DNA of 64,000 nt, taken from NCBI GenBank assembly GCA_027625915.1, contig JANTQA010000017.1, forward strand, positions 1-64,000, read 5' to 3'. Positions 35,150 to 46,022 of the stretch are shown here, piece after piece. The stretch is from Anaeramoeba flamelloides (Eukaryota; Metamonada; Anaeramoebidae). A program made the translations under genes and the position numbers. The notes under the pieces were generated by a model. The model was given only the letters and a program-made list of their open reading frames with translations. It was not told where the DNA came from and searched no databases. The number at the start of each line of letters is the position of its first letter. The first letter of the stretch is position 1.

Positions 35150-38100
35150 TTGTCAACGTACAACGGCCATTTTGAAACGATCACACATTTGTTTAATGAA
35201 TTTTTAGGGAAAAAATTCAAAAAATCTCAAATCACACAATTGGCACTCCACGAAGAAACGATAGAAAACCTGAATTGGACACTACGGGGACCTGTCCCAG
35301 CAGAGATCACGATCAAATTTTTGGACAATTATACTTATTTATTGAAAAAGATCTCTTCTGAGGTACGAAGGGAAGAGGTATGTAAAACCTTAGTGACAAT
35401 CTTCAAAAGAATATACCCCAAGTCGACAAAACTGAGAAAGGACGAAAGGGAAATTGAAAAAAGTCAACAAATAAAAAGGATCAAAAAAAAAGAAAAAAAA
35501 TTGCACAACACATTAGCATCATCATTTGAGACGAGTTATGAGATTGTCAAAAAATGGTCCAAGAAATCGAAATCACATATTACCTGTTGGAAATTGTTAG
35601 TCAAGTTTTTACAATATTGCGACCATGCATTTTTTTCCTTTGATAACCATAAGCGAATCGACGAAATTCTTTCCTTTCTTCAGGGCGGTTTAAAAAACAA
35701 AGAGACAAGAATTGATTCATTAAGGTTATTAAACAAGTTGATCAAGAATTACCATCCAAAGTCGATCAAATTACATGAGTCATCCTTTTTAAATCACATC
35801 AAAGAAATATTACCATTGGTATTATTGGATCACACAAAGAAAGCCCAGTACTTAGTCTTTCAAGAAATCGATCTAATTGCAGAACTTTTTGTAACAATTT
35901 CGGTCAAGAATCTCGGCTTTGGAGTTGATCGCATTTCTGAAAATCTGAAAGAAGAAAAGTTGAGATCGGATTACAAAATCGCGCTTTGTAAATCTTTAGA
36001 AAAGATTTGTATCGTTATTGACGAAGATGATGTGATTGAATACAATCAAATATTGCATCCCATTATCGAAAAAATTTTAATGTCCACGAAGAGCTTTTCG
36101 TCTGGAATAGCGAAGGATGCATGGGACCACGAAACCATTGCCCTTATTAGGACCTTCCCCATTATCATTGGGGAATATGTTGAAAGGGAGGAAATATTTC
36201 TCAAGAGACTAATCTCGTTTGCCTTATCCAAAAATGATAAAATATCTGAAGCATCATTTAAGGCAATCGAAAGATATTTATTATTAGATTCATCAGAAGG
36301 AAATGATGGCACCTTTTTCAATTATTGTGTTTTCCCCTTACTCTCAAGACTAGAAAATATATCCTATTTTTATACCAGTAAAGAAACTGATGAGGATGGG
36401 AAAATATTAATCATAAAAATGTTCAAATTATTAAAATTAATAGTCAATACCTTTTCAAGATTTTTAAAAAATGAGAAGAAAAATTTTCAATGTGAATTAG
36501 ATTACAAAACCTGGGGAGATTTCAAAATTAGATTTGAAAATTGTTGTATAATTTGGTTAAGCTACGAAAATTATGATTTACATACACTAATTAAAGACAT
36601 TTTAATGATCATGCCAAATGGTCATTTAAAGAAACTCTCAAATGATTTGTATGAGAAAAAAAAAAAATTAGATTTCAAACGTAAAGAAAAAAAGAAAAAA
36701 AAACAAAGACAAAAAGAAAAGGATAAAAAAAAAAAACGTAGAAGAAAAAAAGTAAAATCTTCCTCCAGTGAAGAGGAATCTGGGATATCGTCCGACGATG
36801 AAATAAATGAAAAAATTAATTCTATGGATTTAATCAACAGATTAAATAATTTTTTACATACAAATACCTTACCAATGCCAGGGTCAAAGTTGAAAAAAAT
36901 CAAGAAACAACATGAATGGTTACTATTATATAGCCAATGGATTTGGCATAATTATAAAAGTTCAACACATAATTTCATTTGTATTTCCAATTTATTGTCT
37001 CAAGCATTTACGAGTGATCAAATAAAAAAAAAAATTGTTGAAATGAACACTGAAACAAAATATGAAAAGGAAAAAGATAAAGCCAAGGAAAAGAAGGTGG
37101 AGGAAAGCAACAAGGGTAAAGACGATACTTTTAACAAGCTATATTTTAACCTTCTTTCCATGTTATGCGCAATTAATAGGATACCAAAAACAATGGAATT
37201 AATTCCAGAAACCTTAGATATTCGATTGTTGGAAAAGGATGAACAAAACAATAGCGAAGAAGAAGAACATAAAAGAAAAAGGAGATTTACACAGAAAACC
37301 TTATCCAAAGTATTTGCTAATAAAAAGAAGAAGAAGAAAGAAGGAGAGAAAGAAATGGAAATTGAATTTACGCCGTATGACAAAAAATATAATCATATTT
37401 TACTTTCAAATTTCTATAAAACCATTTTTTCACTTTTAAAGGAAAAAGATTCAATAAAGGTTTTAGTTTTAAACTCGATCACAAAAATGAATACAATTAA
37501 TTTACCAAAGTTTATCAAACTCTTATTTAGAATTGATATGAAAAATGAGAAAGAAGAGTTCAATGATCCCAATTTACCAAAGAAGACCAAGAAAATAATC
37601 GTTCCTAGATATTATACAAACCCAATTTATATGAATTTCATTTATAATGTAATTACTCAATATCCAATGAAATTTATTATGGAAAATGAGTCATTGCATT
37701 CCCTAATTACAAATATTTTTGCAGTTTGGACCAATCCTGAATTTAAATTATTACAAAAGCAAAGAAGTAGTTTCCAAATAATTGCAATCAAAACAATACG
37801 AAAATATTTGGAAACATTCCATCATTTGAATTATTCTAAACAAAATGATTTACAAAATGATTTTGGTGAAAATGAAGAAGAAGAAGAAGAAGAAGAAGAA
37901 GAAGAAGAAAGGGAAGGGGAGGATGATGAAAATAGTGACGAAGATAAAGAAGAAAATAACAAAAAGAAGAAAAAAAAAAAAAAAAAAAAAAAAAAAGGAA
38001 AAAAAAAAAAGAATAAAAAAAAACCAAAGAAAAAAATTGTTAAATTTAATAATTTCACTTTATTGAAACCAGGATGTAGAAATGATATAATGAATACACT

Positions 38101-41100
38101 AATACTATTGATATCAAAAATAATGAAAGAGGAGAATAATGAATTTGAAATAAGGGCCAAGAGAATGAAAAAGAGTAAAAAAAATCGTATTGAAGATCCA
38201 AAAAGAAGTGATATTTTGATGGGAGAAAAATCATTAAAAAAAAAAACACTATCAAGAACCAATATTTATTATAAAGGTACAATTGTTTTAAATCAAATCT
38301 TAAAAATTAGACAAATTAATGATCCAGAATATGAAGCAAGCATATTTGCCTTTTTCACTGATTTATTATCAAGAGGATTATTTTTACAAGCAAATATTGT
38401 CAAATGTCTAAAAACTTTATTAGATAATAATCCAAATAATTTTGATAATTTCTTAAATGCAACATTTTTAACAGCTAGATATAAAAAAACAGTCAGAGTG
38501 CAAAGAAATAGAGATAAAAGGAAAATTATACCCAAAAAAAAATCTCCAAATAAAAAGGAAAAGGAAAAGTTGGAGGAAAAGGATGTAAAAAATGAACAAA
38601 AGGAATTAGAAGAGGAATTTGTATTAATACCTTCTGAATTAGATGAACCAGATTTAGAATCACAAGCAACAGTGTTTTTAAATGTGTTAGTTCGAGTTAT
38701 TTCAAAGGATTGTGAAAAATGGATAATCCAACATAAATTGCCACTTTATAAATTATTTTTCTTAATTATCCTTCATCTAAGTTCAGACAAGCCTGAAGAT
38801 CGTAATTTAGTACATGAATTATTAGTCAGATTGGCCCATAGAAAAAGCAAGCCATTGCACCCAGGAAAATATTATATAAAGACAGTTAATATTACTTCAA
38901 ATATGCAATATAGAGTATATAGTATAAATTCCTTAAAGTACGTTGAAGGTATTTCAAATAACTTTTCGGAATTCACCATGCCAATCTTAGATTTGATCAA
39001 AATCTTTATGGAGAGATTTGAAATTAAAACAAAAGCAGTATTTTTGAAGATATCTAAATTCTTTAATAAACATTTTGATACCTTACACAAATCAATTGGT
39101 GAAGAGGGAATAAATAATTTCTTTGAATTGATGTTTATCATTTCACAACAATGCTTTAAGGTGGAGTTTTTATATAACGATTTAATTAATTTTTGGAACG
39201 GTATTTTGAATGTACAGGGGAATGACAAAGAAGATGTCATAAGGAGGAAAGCTAATATATTAAGCCTTATTTATAAATTTTTACTTGAGAAATTATCTAA
39301 AGAAATCCAAAACACAGAAAAGGAAAGAAAGGAAATCAAAGAAATCTTAAAAAGTCAAACAATTGAACATATTAGATCAAACACCAATACTGATCTTACT
39401 TCAAACACAATAAATAAATCAGAATCTTCAGATTTTGATGATTTTGAAAAAATCGATATAATTGAAAAATCAGCAAAATCAGAAAAATCCTCGGGATCAG
39501 GATCAGATTCTAAAGAAAAATCAGAAAAATCAGAAAAATCAGAAAAATCGGGCTCTTCAGAATCATCAGGCACATCATCATCATCGAAGTCGTCTTCGTC
39601 ATCTTCCTCATCAGACTCTGAATCAGAATCAGAATCAAGTCCAGAAATTATGTTAGATGGCGATCTCCCTTCAGGAGTCAGTTTATCAGATAAAGAAAAA
39701 GAAAATGAGAAAGAAAAATCCACATCGGAATCTAATTCCGAAAAAGAAGACGAAGAAAAAGAAAAAGAAGATGAAGAAAAAGAAAAAGAAAAAGGAAAAA
39801 AGGAAAAAAACGAGAAAAAGGAAACAATAAAAAAAGATGAAGATAAAAAACCAATTGGCGAAGTTAAAAAAAATAAAAAAGATAAAAAAAATGAGAACCA
39901 AGATGAAGACGAGGATGTACAAGATCAACAAAAGAAAGAGAAAAAAAAAGAAGAACTTGATGCGAACAAAAAAGATACTTTACCAAAACCAGACAAAACA
40001 GACAAAACAGACAAAAAAGTTAAAAAAGCAAAAAAAAAGAAAAATAAAACTAAAAAACCAATTAAAAAAAGAGATTATGATTTACTTGAGCATATTAAAT
40101 TAATCTTTTTAATTCTTTCAAGAAATAATCCAAAATTCACAGTAGAATATCTAATTAAGAATCTAACAATATTCCCAGAACCACCAAAGGATATTAATGA
40201 ATATCTCCAATGGATAAATACTAAAAATGATGAAATCACACCTTATCACAACGCTTCATTATTTGTATTAGATGAAATTATTTATGAAAACGATCAAGAA
40301 GTCATCCCATATTTACCCATTTTAATTCAACATTTGATAGTGTATGATTTAAATGTTGAAATCTTAAGGGAAACAAAAGAAAAATTATTATCCTTTTTGA
40401 TCAATTCATTAGGTATCAGATATTCGACAAACGAGGAATCCTTTATGGAATCAACAGAAGCTTTATACAGAAATTATATTGATCCATGTACACAATTAGT
40501 ATTAAAGGAAAACCCTAAATTAAAATTTGTCAGCACAGATTCTTTTGAAAAAATTAAAACGATTCGAGCAATAACCAATTTGCCATTAAAAAATGGTCAA
40601 AGTCAAGGGATTATCTCAGTCCCAGATCTTGATAATTTACCAGATATTGATAAACAATCTTTACCTAATATTGATTTAAATATACCACTACCAGAAATCA
40701 AAAGGGAAATTGAAACTGAAATAGATGAATTTGATAAAACAAAATATCCATTTGAACATAAGGTTAATAAAATTTCCAAAATATTAATCAACTTTAATGG
40801 AAATTTATATGATCAATGGGGCCAAATTGCCTTAAATTGCGCAATTAAGACTTCTTATCAAAACATTGCTATTAATTCCCTAAAGGCGTTTTATACGGTA
40901 CAACAAGAATATAACCCAACTTTACTCAAATTTTTATCAGCAATTACAATTACTAGTCTAGATCAGAATGTTCATATTTATAAAACATTAATTGACATTA
41001 TTGAAAAAATTATTAAATTGAAATCAAATACTTTTAAGGGTATTGACGAATGGATCATTTTGGCTAATTTAAGTTCCTCGTTATTGTTTATTAACCAGAG

Positions 41101-42445
41101 CGAAATTTTTGAAAAGGGATTACAATTTTTGAATCTGATATTTAAAAATAATAAGTTGAAAAAAAAGCAAATAGCCAACGCAATGCTTCAAATTTGGAAA
41201 CACCAAGTTACTAAACAAGATAGCTTTATGGCTAAAGATCCAAGAAATGATAAGGAAATTAATTTTGCTCCTGAACAGATTATAAATATTAATAAAAAAC
41301 AGAACGAAGATGAAGAAGAAGAAGAAGAAAAAGAAAAAGAAAAAGAAGAAAAAGAAAATGATAATAATGATGATGATGATGAAGACGAAAATGATGATGA
41401 CAAACAGTCTGAGGAAGAAAATTCTAAAGAAAAATCTAAAGACAACTCAGAGGAGGAAGATAGCGAATCAGAAAAAGAAACAAAAAAGAAAAAAAAAAAT
41501 CGAAAACGAGTAAGCAAAAAGAAAAAGAAAAAAAAGAAAAAAAAAGAAGATCGACTACCAATAATTAAAAAAACAAAACCTTCACAACCAAAGGTAATAC
41601 CTTTAATACAAGTACAAGAATTGCCACAAATCAAATTTACTGGAAACATAATACCAATCGATCTTCAAATAATAAGGACAATTTTTAAAGGCTTCTCTCT
41701 TCAGAAATTGATAAACCCAACATTGGAATTAGTTATCAATTTAATCGAATCCTTCAGCGATCACTTTACGACTGGAAACAATTTCTTATTATCATCAATT
41801 TTATTGATGATAGCCTCCAAGCATTTAACAAACTTGCCAAAAGAACAAGAGCAAGCTAATCTATTATTAAATAGATTATTCAATCTCAAATTAAATATCA
41901 CCAACCAAACAATAACCGTTTTTAAACAAGTATTTGAATTCAAAGATGAAACACAATTCTTAAAACAATTCTTTCACGCATATAGTAAACTGTTTTCTGG
42001 CGAACTCCAATTCTCCTTCGGAATCAATTCATTGCTTCACTTATTGAAATACTCGGACACAGACAATATTAACCTAAAAACTATCTGGTTAAAAATGATA
42101 ATTTGGTTATTCTCTAGTTATGGCCTCATATGGACAAGTGTCGAATTCTTAAATATGTTGAACACTTGTAAATATTATGGTTACTCAGAAGACGAGAATC
42201 TGAACACAGTTGCTAACAAGTGCTATTCACTATTGGTCATTTTCGTACATGATATCAACAATAAGAACTTCTCAAACTTTGTTACTAGTATCCCAAATTT
42301 ACAACAATTAAGAAAATCTACCAAAAAATTTGATAATTCACAAATAAGTATCTTCTTATCAGATAATATTGAGGAGATGATTTACAAAGACCAGGGTGTT
42401 TATAAAAATACTTTCAAGAATTTAGTTACTTTTTTAATGAAATAA
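35150..42445 (+). CDS. FRY: Furry/Tao3/Mor2-like cell-morphogenesis scaffold
   Basis: One continuous frame of about 2,430 codons with no intron. Furry proteins are very large HEAT-type scaffolds that bind Mob and NDR/LATS kinases and control polarity and morphogenesis. Family blocks, by residue: about 143-205, ITCWKLLVKFLQYCDHAFF and LKNKETRIDSLRLLNKLIKN; about 1643-1757, FPEPPKDINEYLQW, SLFVLDEIIYENDQEVIPYL and a following ILIQHLIVYDLNVEIL segment; about 1883-1940, NLYDQWGQIALNCAIKTSY and INSLKAFYTVQQEYNPTLL. Between them lie low-complexity stretches: Lys-rich (500-543), Glu then Lys (903-963), Ser/Glu/Lys (1423-1640) and Glu/Asp then Lys (2050-2137). The frame is open from 35111 but has no ATG for hundreds of codons; 35150 is a TTG. 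The nearest ATG (35137) is in another frame. The true start is unresolved: either an upstream exon or a one-base slip. The family call rests on remembered motif patterns. Confidence 0.78.
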   Translation: MSTYNGHFETITHLFNEFLGKKFKKSQITQLALHEETIENLNWTLRGPVPAEITIKFLDNYTYLLKKISSEVRREEVCKTLVTIFKRIYPKSTKLRKDEREIEKSQQIKRIKKKEKKLHNTLASSFETSYEIVKKWSKKSKSHITCWKLLVKFLQYCDHAFFSFDNHKRIDEILSFLQGGLKNKETRIDSLRLLNKLIKNYHPKSIKLHESSFLNHIKEILPLVLLDHTKKAQYLVFQEIDLIAELFVTISVKNLGFGVDRISENLKEEKLRSDYKIALCKSLEKICIVIDEDDVIEYNQILHPIIEKILMSTKSFSSGIAKDAWDHETIALIRTFPIIIGEYVEREEIFLKRLISFALSKNDKISEASFKAIERYLLLDSSEGNDGTFFNYCVFPLLSRLENISYFYTSKETDEDGKILIIKMFKLLKLIVNTFSRFLKNEKKNFQCELDYKTWGDFKIRFENCCIIWLSYENYDLHTLIKDILMIMPNGHLKKLSNDLYEKKKKLDFKRKEKKKKKQRQKEKDKKKKRRRKKVKSSSSEEESGISSDDEINEKINSMDLINRLNNFLHTNTLPMPGSKLKKIKKQHEWLLLYSQWIWHNYKSSTHNFICISNLLSQAFTSDQIKKKIVEMNTETKYEKEKDKAKEKKVEESNKGKDDTFNKLYFNLLSMLCAINRIPKTMELIPETLDIRLLEKDEQNNSEEEEHKRKRRFTQKTLSKVFANKKKKKKEGEKEMEIEFTPYDKKYNHILLSNFYKTIFSLLKEKDSIKVLVLNSITKMNTINLPKFIKLLFRIDMKNEKEEFNDPNLPKKTKKIIVPRYYTNPIYMNFIYNVITQYPMKFIMENESLHSLITNIFAVWTNPEFKLLQKQRSSFQIIAIKTIRKYLETFHHLNYSKQNDLQNDFGENEEEEEEEEEEEEREGEDDENSDEDKEENNKKKKKKKKKKKKGKKKKNKKKPKKKIVKFNNFTLLKPGCRNDIMNTLILLISKIMKEENNEFEIRAKRMKKSKKNRIEDPKRSDILMGEKSLKKKTLSRTNIYYKGTIVLNQILKIRQINDPEYEASIFAFFTDLLSRGLFLQANIVKCLKTLLDNNPNNFDNFLNATFLTARYKKTVRVQRNRDKRKIIPKKKSPNKKEKEKLEEKDVKNEQKELEEEFVLIPSELDEPDLESQATVFLNVLVRVISKDCEKWIIQHKLPLYKLFFLIILHLSSDKPEDRNLVHELLVRLAHRKSKPLHPGKYYIKTVNITSNMQYRVYSINSLKYVEGISNNFSEFTMPILDLIKIFMERFEIKTKAVFLKISKFFNKHFDTLHKSIGEEGINNFFELMFIISQQCFKVEFLYNDLINFWNGILNVQGNDKEDVIRRKANILSLIYKFLLEKLSKEIQNTEKERKEIKEILKSQTIEHIRSNTNTDLTSNTINKSESSDFDDFEKIDIIEKSAKSEKSSGSGSDSKEKSEKSEKSEKSGSSESSGTSSSSKSSSSSSSSDSESESESSPEIMLDGDLPSGVSLSDKEKENEKEKSTSESNSEKEDEEKEKEDEEKEKEKGKKEKNEKKETIKKDEDKKPIGEVKKNKKDKKNENQDEDEDVQDQQKKEKKKEELDANKKDTLPKPDKTDKTDKKVKKAKKKKNKTKKPIKKRDYDLLEHIKLIFLILSRNNPKFTVEYLIKNLTIFPEPPKDINEYLQWINTKNDEITPYHNASLFVLDEIIYENDQEVIPYLPILIQHLIVYDLNVEILRETKEKLLSFLINSLGIRYSTNEESFMESTEALYRNYIDPCTQLVLKENPKLKFVSTDSFEKIKTIRAITNLPLKNGQSQGIISVPDLDNLPDIDKQSLPNIDLNIPLPEIKREIETEIDEFDKTKYPFEHKVNKISKILINFNGNLYDQWGQIALNCAIKTSYQNIAINSLKAFYTVQQEYNPTLLKFLSAITITSLDQNVHIYKTLIDIIEKIIKLKSNTFKGIDEWIILANLSSSLLFINQSEIFEKGLQFLNLIFKNNKLKKKQIANAMLQIWKHQVTKQDSFMAKDPRNDKEINFAPEQIININKKQNEDEEEEEEKEKEKEEKENDNNDDDDEDENDDDKQSEEENSKEKSKDNSEEEDSESEKETKKKKKNRKRVSKKKKKKKKKKEDRLPIIKKTKPSQPKVIPLIQVQELPQIKFTGNIIPIDLQIIRTIFKGFSLQKLINPTLELVINLIESFSDHFTTGNNFLLSSILLMIASKHLTNLPKEQEQANLLLNRLFNLKLNITNQTITVFKQVFEFKDETQFLKQFFHAYSKLFSGELQFSFGINSLLHLLKYSDTDNINLKTIWLKMIIWLFSSYGLIWTSVEFLNMLNTCKYYGYSEDENLNTVANKCYSLLVIFVHDINNKNFSNFVTSIPNLQQLRKSTKKFDNSQISIFLSDNIEEMIYKDQGVYKNTFKNLVTFLMK

Positions 42446-45400
42446 TTTCATTTCGTTTTTATATTTTTTTTTGAAGTATTTATTTTAATTAATTTTTTTT
42501 TTTATCTTATTATTATTTTTTGATTCCTTTTAGAATTACTTTTAAAATTCAAATTAATGGTTCACTCAAATCATTAACTTTCCTTGAATTTATTTATTAG
42601 ATAACAATGTTTCCAAATATCAAATGATTTTTATTATTTTTTTTTAAATTTTCTTTATGTTTCTACTCCAAACCACATCTCCCCTTCTTTTTTAAATAAT
42701 AAAAAAAAAAACTATAATATAAACTTCATTTTACCCAAATTGGCCTACCCAAAAATGAAAAAAAAAAAACAATTTTTTTTTTTTCAGAATCAACCAATTT
42801 ATAATTTTTTGGAAATATTAGAAATGATAAACTTAAGAGTAAAGTTGATATTGATAAAAGAAATCCCTGAACAATCTTTAAATTTTTCAATAAAAAATAA
42901 AGTTTGAAAAAAATTTTTGGGCCTTTTATTGGATCTTCTAATGCAAAATTTCACAATTTCTTTAGGAAAATTAAAATTGTTGTCAATAAGATGTTTTAAT
43001 TGTAGATGTATGAATTTTAAATTAAATCACAAAGCATCAATTTTCTTAAAGTTAATTTAAAGTTTAAAACAGTTTTTTCCTTTTGAATTGACTTTTTGAA
43101 ACAAGAAAAATAAAAAAGAAAAACGAAAAAAAGAAAAAAGCAAAAAAAAAAACAAAATTTTGAAAAATTAGAAAAAATCTAGATCTCAAAATTGATTATT
43201 TATTTTGAAAAGAATAATGGATTAAACTCATAGAATATGTTCTTAATCTTCAATAAAACAGTCACTTTTTGACTGAAAATGAATTTATAAAAAATAAAAC
43301 CAAGTGTAAAATGTAGTCATTTCTATAATATTAAACTTTTTTTTTTTTTTGAATGACTACATTAAAATTTCACAATAGTTATTTTATTTTTAGACAACTA
43401 TTTTAAATATAACAAGGCAATATCGATGATCAATCCGATAATAATAATACTTTCTTTTCTACCTCATTCCTCTTCTCCAAAACTTACAATAAAATTAAAT
43501 CCAAAAAAATTAAAAAAAAAATTTACATTTAAAAAAAAAGTATAGTATGAAATATATAAAAATAAAAAAATAAAAATATATAAATTTAAAGAATAAAAAA
43601 GTGTTTTATTTTTTTTTAAACTCAAACTTTTTATTTGTAAAAAATAAACTGTCTAATTCTTCATAAATTACCATAAGAAAGAGATTAGAACACTTAAAAT
43701 TTTAGTATATTATTGTAGCGACTGTGGAAAACTTTTGGGAAATCCTTAGGTAATTAGACAAAGTTTGAAAACTATCTGATCTTTTAATTTTGAATTATAT
43801 TTGGGACAAATAAGAAGTATTTTACTATTAAATTTCTCTTTAAAATTGTTATTTAAAGTGATTTTAGAAGTTTTTAAACAATTTTTTTTACGACTTTATT
43901 AATCTCATAAATCCCAAAATATAGCCGCAATCAAGGATTTACGATATTGAAAAATTAATTTGGTTCAAGTGGCACAATTATTCAATCAATAGACGACAAA
44001 GAAAAAAGTTCAACAATTTTCTCATAAAGGTTGGAAATTGAATGGATTCCCTTTCTTTGTTTAAAAAAAATATCTAAAATCAAACTTCATTTTTGGTTTT
44101 TGTTCTAAAGAAACCAATATCATTTTACAAAAAAATTAAAAATTTTTGGTATATTTTATCTTTGAAAAAAGAGAGAAAAGACCATTAATAAAAGATTTTG
44201 AAATGAAAAAAATTCATTGACAAATTTTTGAAAGAAATACAAAAAAAAACATTTAATTTACTACGTCAAGTAAAGAAATTTTGAGAGAAAAAGTTCATTA
44301 CCAGTTACTGTTAAGAACACATATATAGATACTGGATTTTATGTTTGATCACTTTCTGATTTTTCAAAATAAATATGAAATAAAAAGGGAGATAGAGACT
44401 CATTGAAAAATCGACGATCTTGTTTATTTTAAAACCAAGTTGTTCCTCAATTAAGAAAATGTTAAATTTAACTTCAGTTTTTTCGATAACTCCTTTGAGA
44501 GATTAAGATCCTTTGAAGAGCAAGTTATTCAAATTACCATTAAAAAATAAATATTTTGGTTTGTTTAATTTTTTGTGTTTTTATATGTTTTTTTATTGTG
44601 TAAAGTTAGATCCTTAGTTACAAAAATAAGTGTCAACTCAGATTATTTCATTTGTTCAACAATCATCGGTTTATTAAATCGTTTTGGATCTCCTTCCAGA
44701 CTCAAAATAATGATATTATTCTGGTGCTAAGATTATATTAATTGTCGTTCTTCGAATTCACCAATATCATGTTATATCACTTCGAACAATATCATATTTC
44801 TCGTTCTTCCAGGCCAAACTCATGACACAACAAGTTGATTGTTTCCTAATCAAGACAATAACTCTCGAAATAAATTATCTTATTTTACATCAAAAGATGT
44901 CATCCAATAGAGAAAAACTCTTTTCACTTTCTTTTTGACGATTAAAATTCTAAGGTGTATTAATTATTCGATATACATATGCAAAAAATAAATTCAGATC
45001 TTTAATATCTTTAAACTAAAAAAAAGCTACAGTCATTTCACTCCCCCCTCCAATATAAATTACTTAAATTCCAAAAGTTAAATCTTTTAGCAAGTATAAA
45101 TTTTTCACTTTTTTATTGATCTAAAAAATAATTTTGAAATTTATTTTTTGAAAACAAAACAATATTTTTCAAGAAATAGCTTATTAATGTTGTAACTTTT
45201 AAATCTCAAACTTCTTATTGAAAAGCAACATTTTCTTTTAATATCGATAATTCACACTTGCTATTGTTTCTCAAAAATTAACAAACAAAAATTCAATCAA
45301 AGTTAACCAGTATTTGATAACATAAACGGGTAAAAAAATTACCTTTTATTATTCTTTTTGAACTAAAAGATCAGAAACAACTGACTTGATTGGTTTCCAA

Positions 45401-45633
45401 TTCGAAAAAAGAATAAGGAAAATGAAGTGAAAATTTTTTCCCTTTTATTTTTGCAAATACCAGCAAACTAACAAATTAATCTTTATCTTATTCCAGGAAC
45501 TGGTGATTTAACAAAACATAGAAACTAAATTGAAATTGAGTCTAAACCTTATTTCCCTTACGATTCAAAAGAATATTAAATGAGATCTTTACTGGTTAAC
45601 CATTTTTTTATCTGGTTACTTTTTTTTCTTTCA
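42446..45633. other. Intergenic, with a G+C-richer island
   Basis: Mostly A/T-rich. Two patches stand out: 43405-43490, and 44643-44936, which is open on both strands. On the minus strand the latter reads MTSFD, then after a possible 43-base intron ETINLLCHEFGLEERE, and further on HQNNIIILSLEGDPKRFNKP and MIVEQMK before a stop. On the plus strand it reads AKLMTQQVDCFLIKTITLEI and more. No family is recognised and no complete gene could be built. Confidence 0.4.
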
Positions 45634-45984
45634 ATGACAACAAATAATATCGGTATGATATTTAAACATAGATTTTCTTTCTTTAACACTACAACTTTTT
45701 TCTTCATTTTAATCATCCTACCATTCAATGTATTACTTTGATTGAATTTATTTTGGACATCCACCTCTTCTTTTTCTTTATTAAAATTTCAAAATAATTA
45801 AAAAAACAAATTAATAAAAAGGCTTTCAATCACAAGATACGAATAATTACCAACCACAAACAAACAAAAGTTTGTCTTCACAACTTCCAATTTCAGTTGG
45901 TAAACCCAATAGTTCTTTCCAAAATTATGATTCAGATCAATCCCACCAAAAACAAGGTTCTTATAATCAAGGTATTTATCTAAA

Positions 45985-46022
<38 letters not shown>

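Noticed and set aside
39355-39723. Asp/Ser-rich minus-strand frame in the Furry-like gene
   Set aside because: Mirror of the Ser/Glu/Lys low-complexity region.
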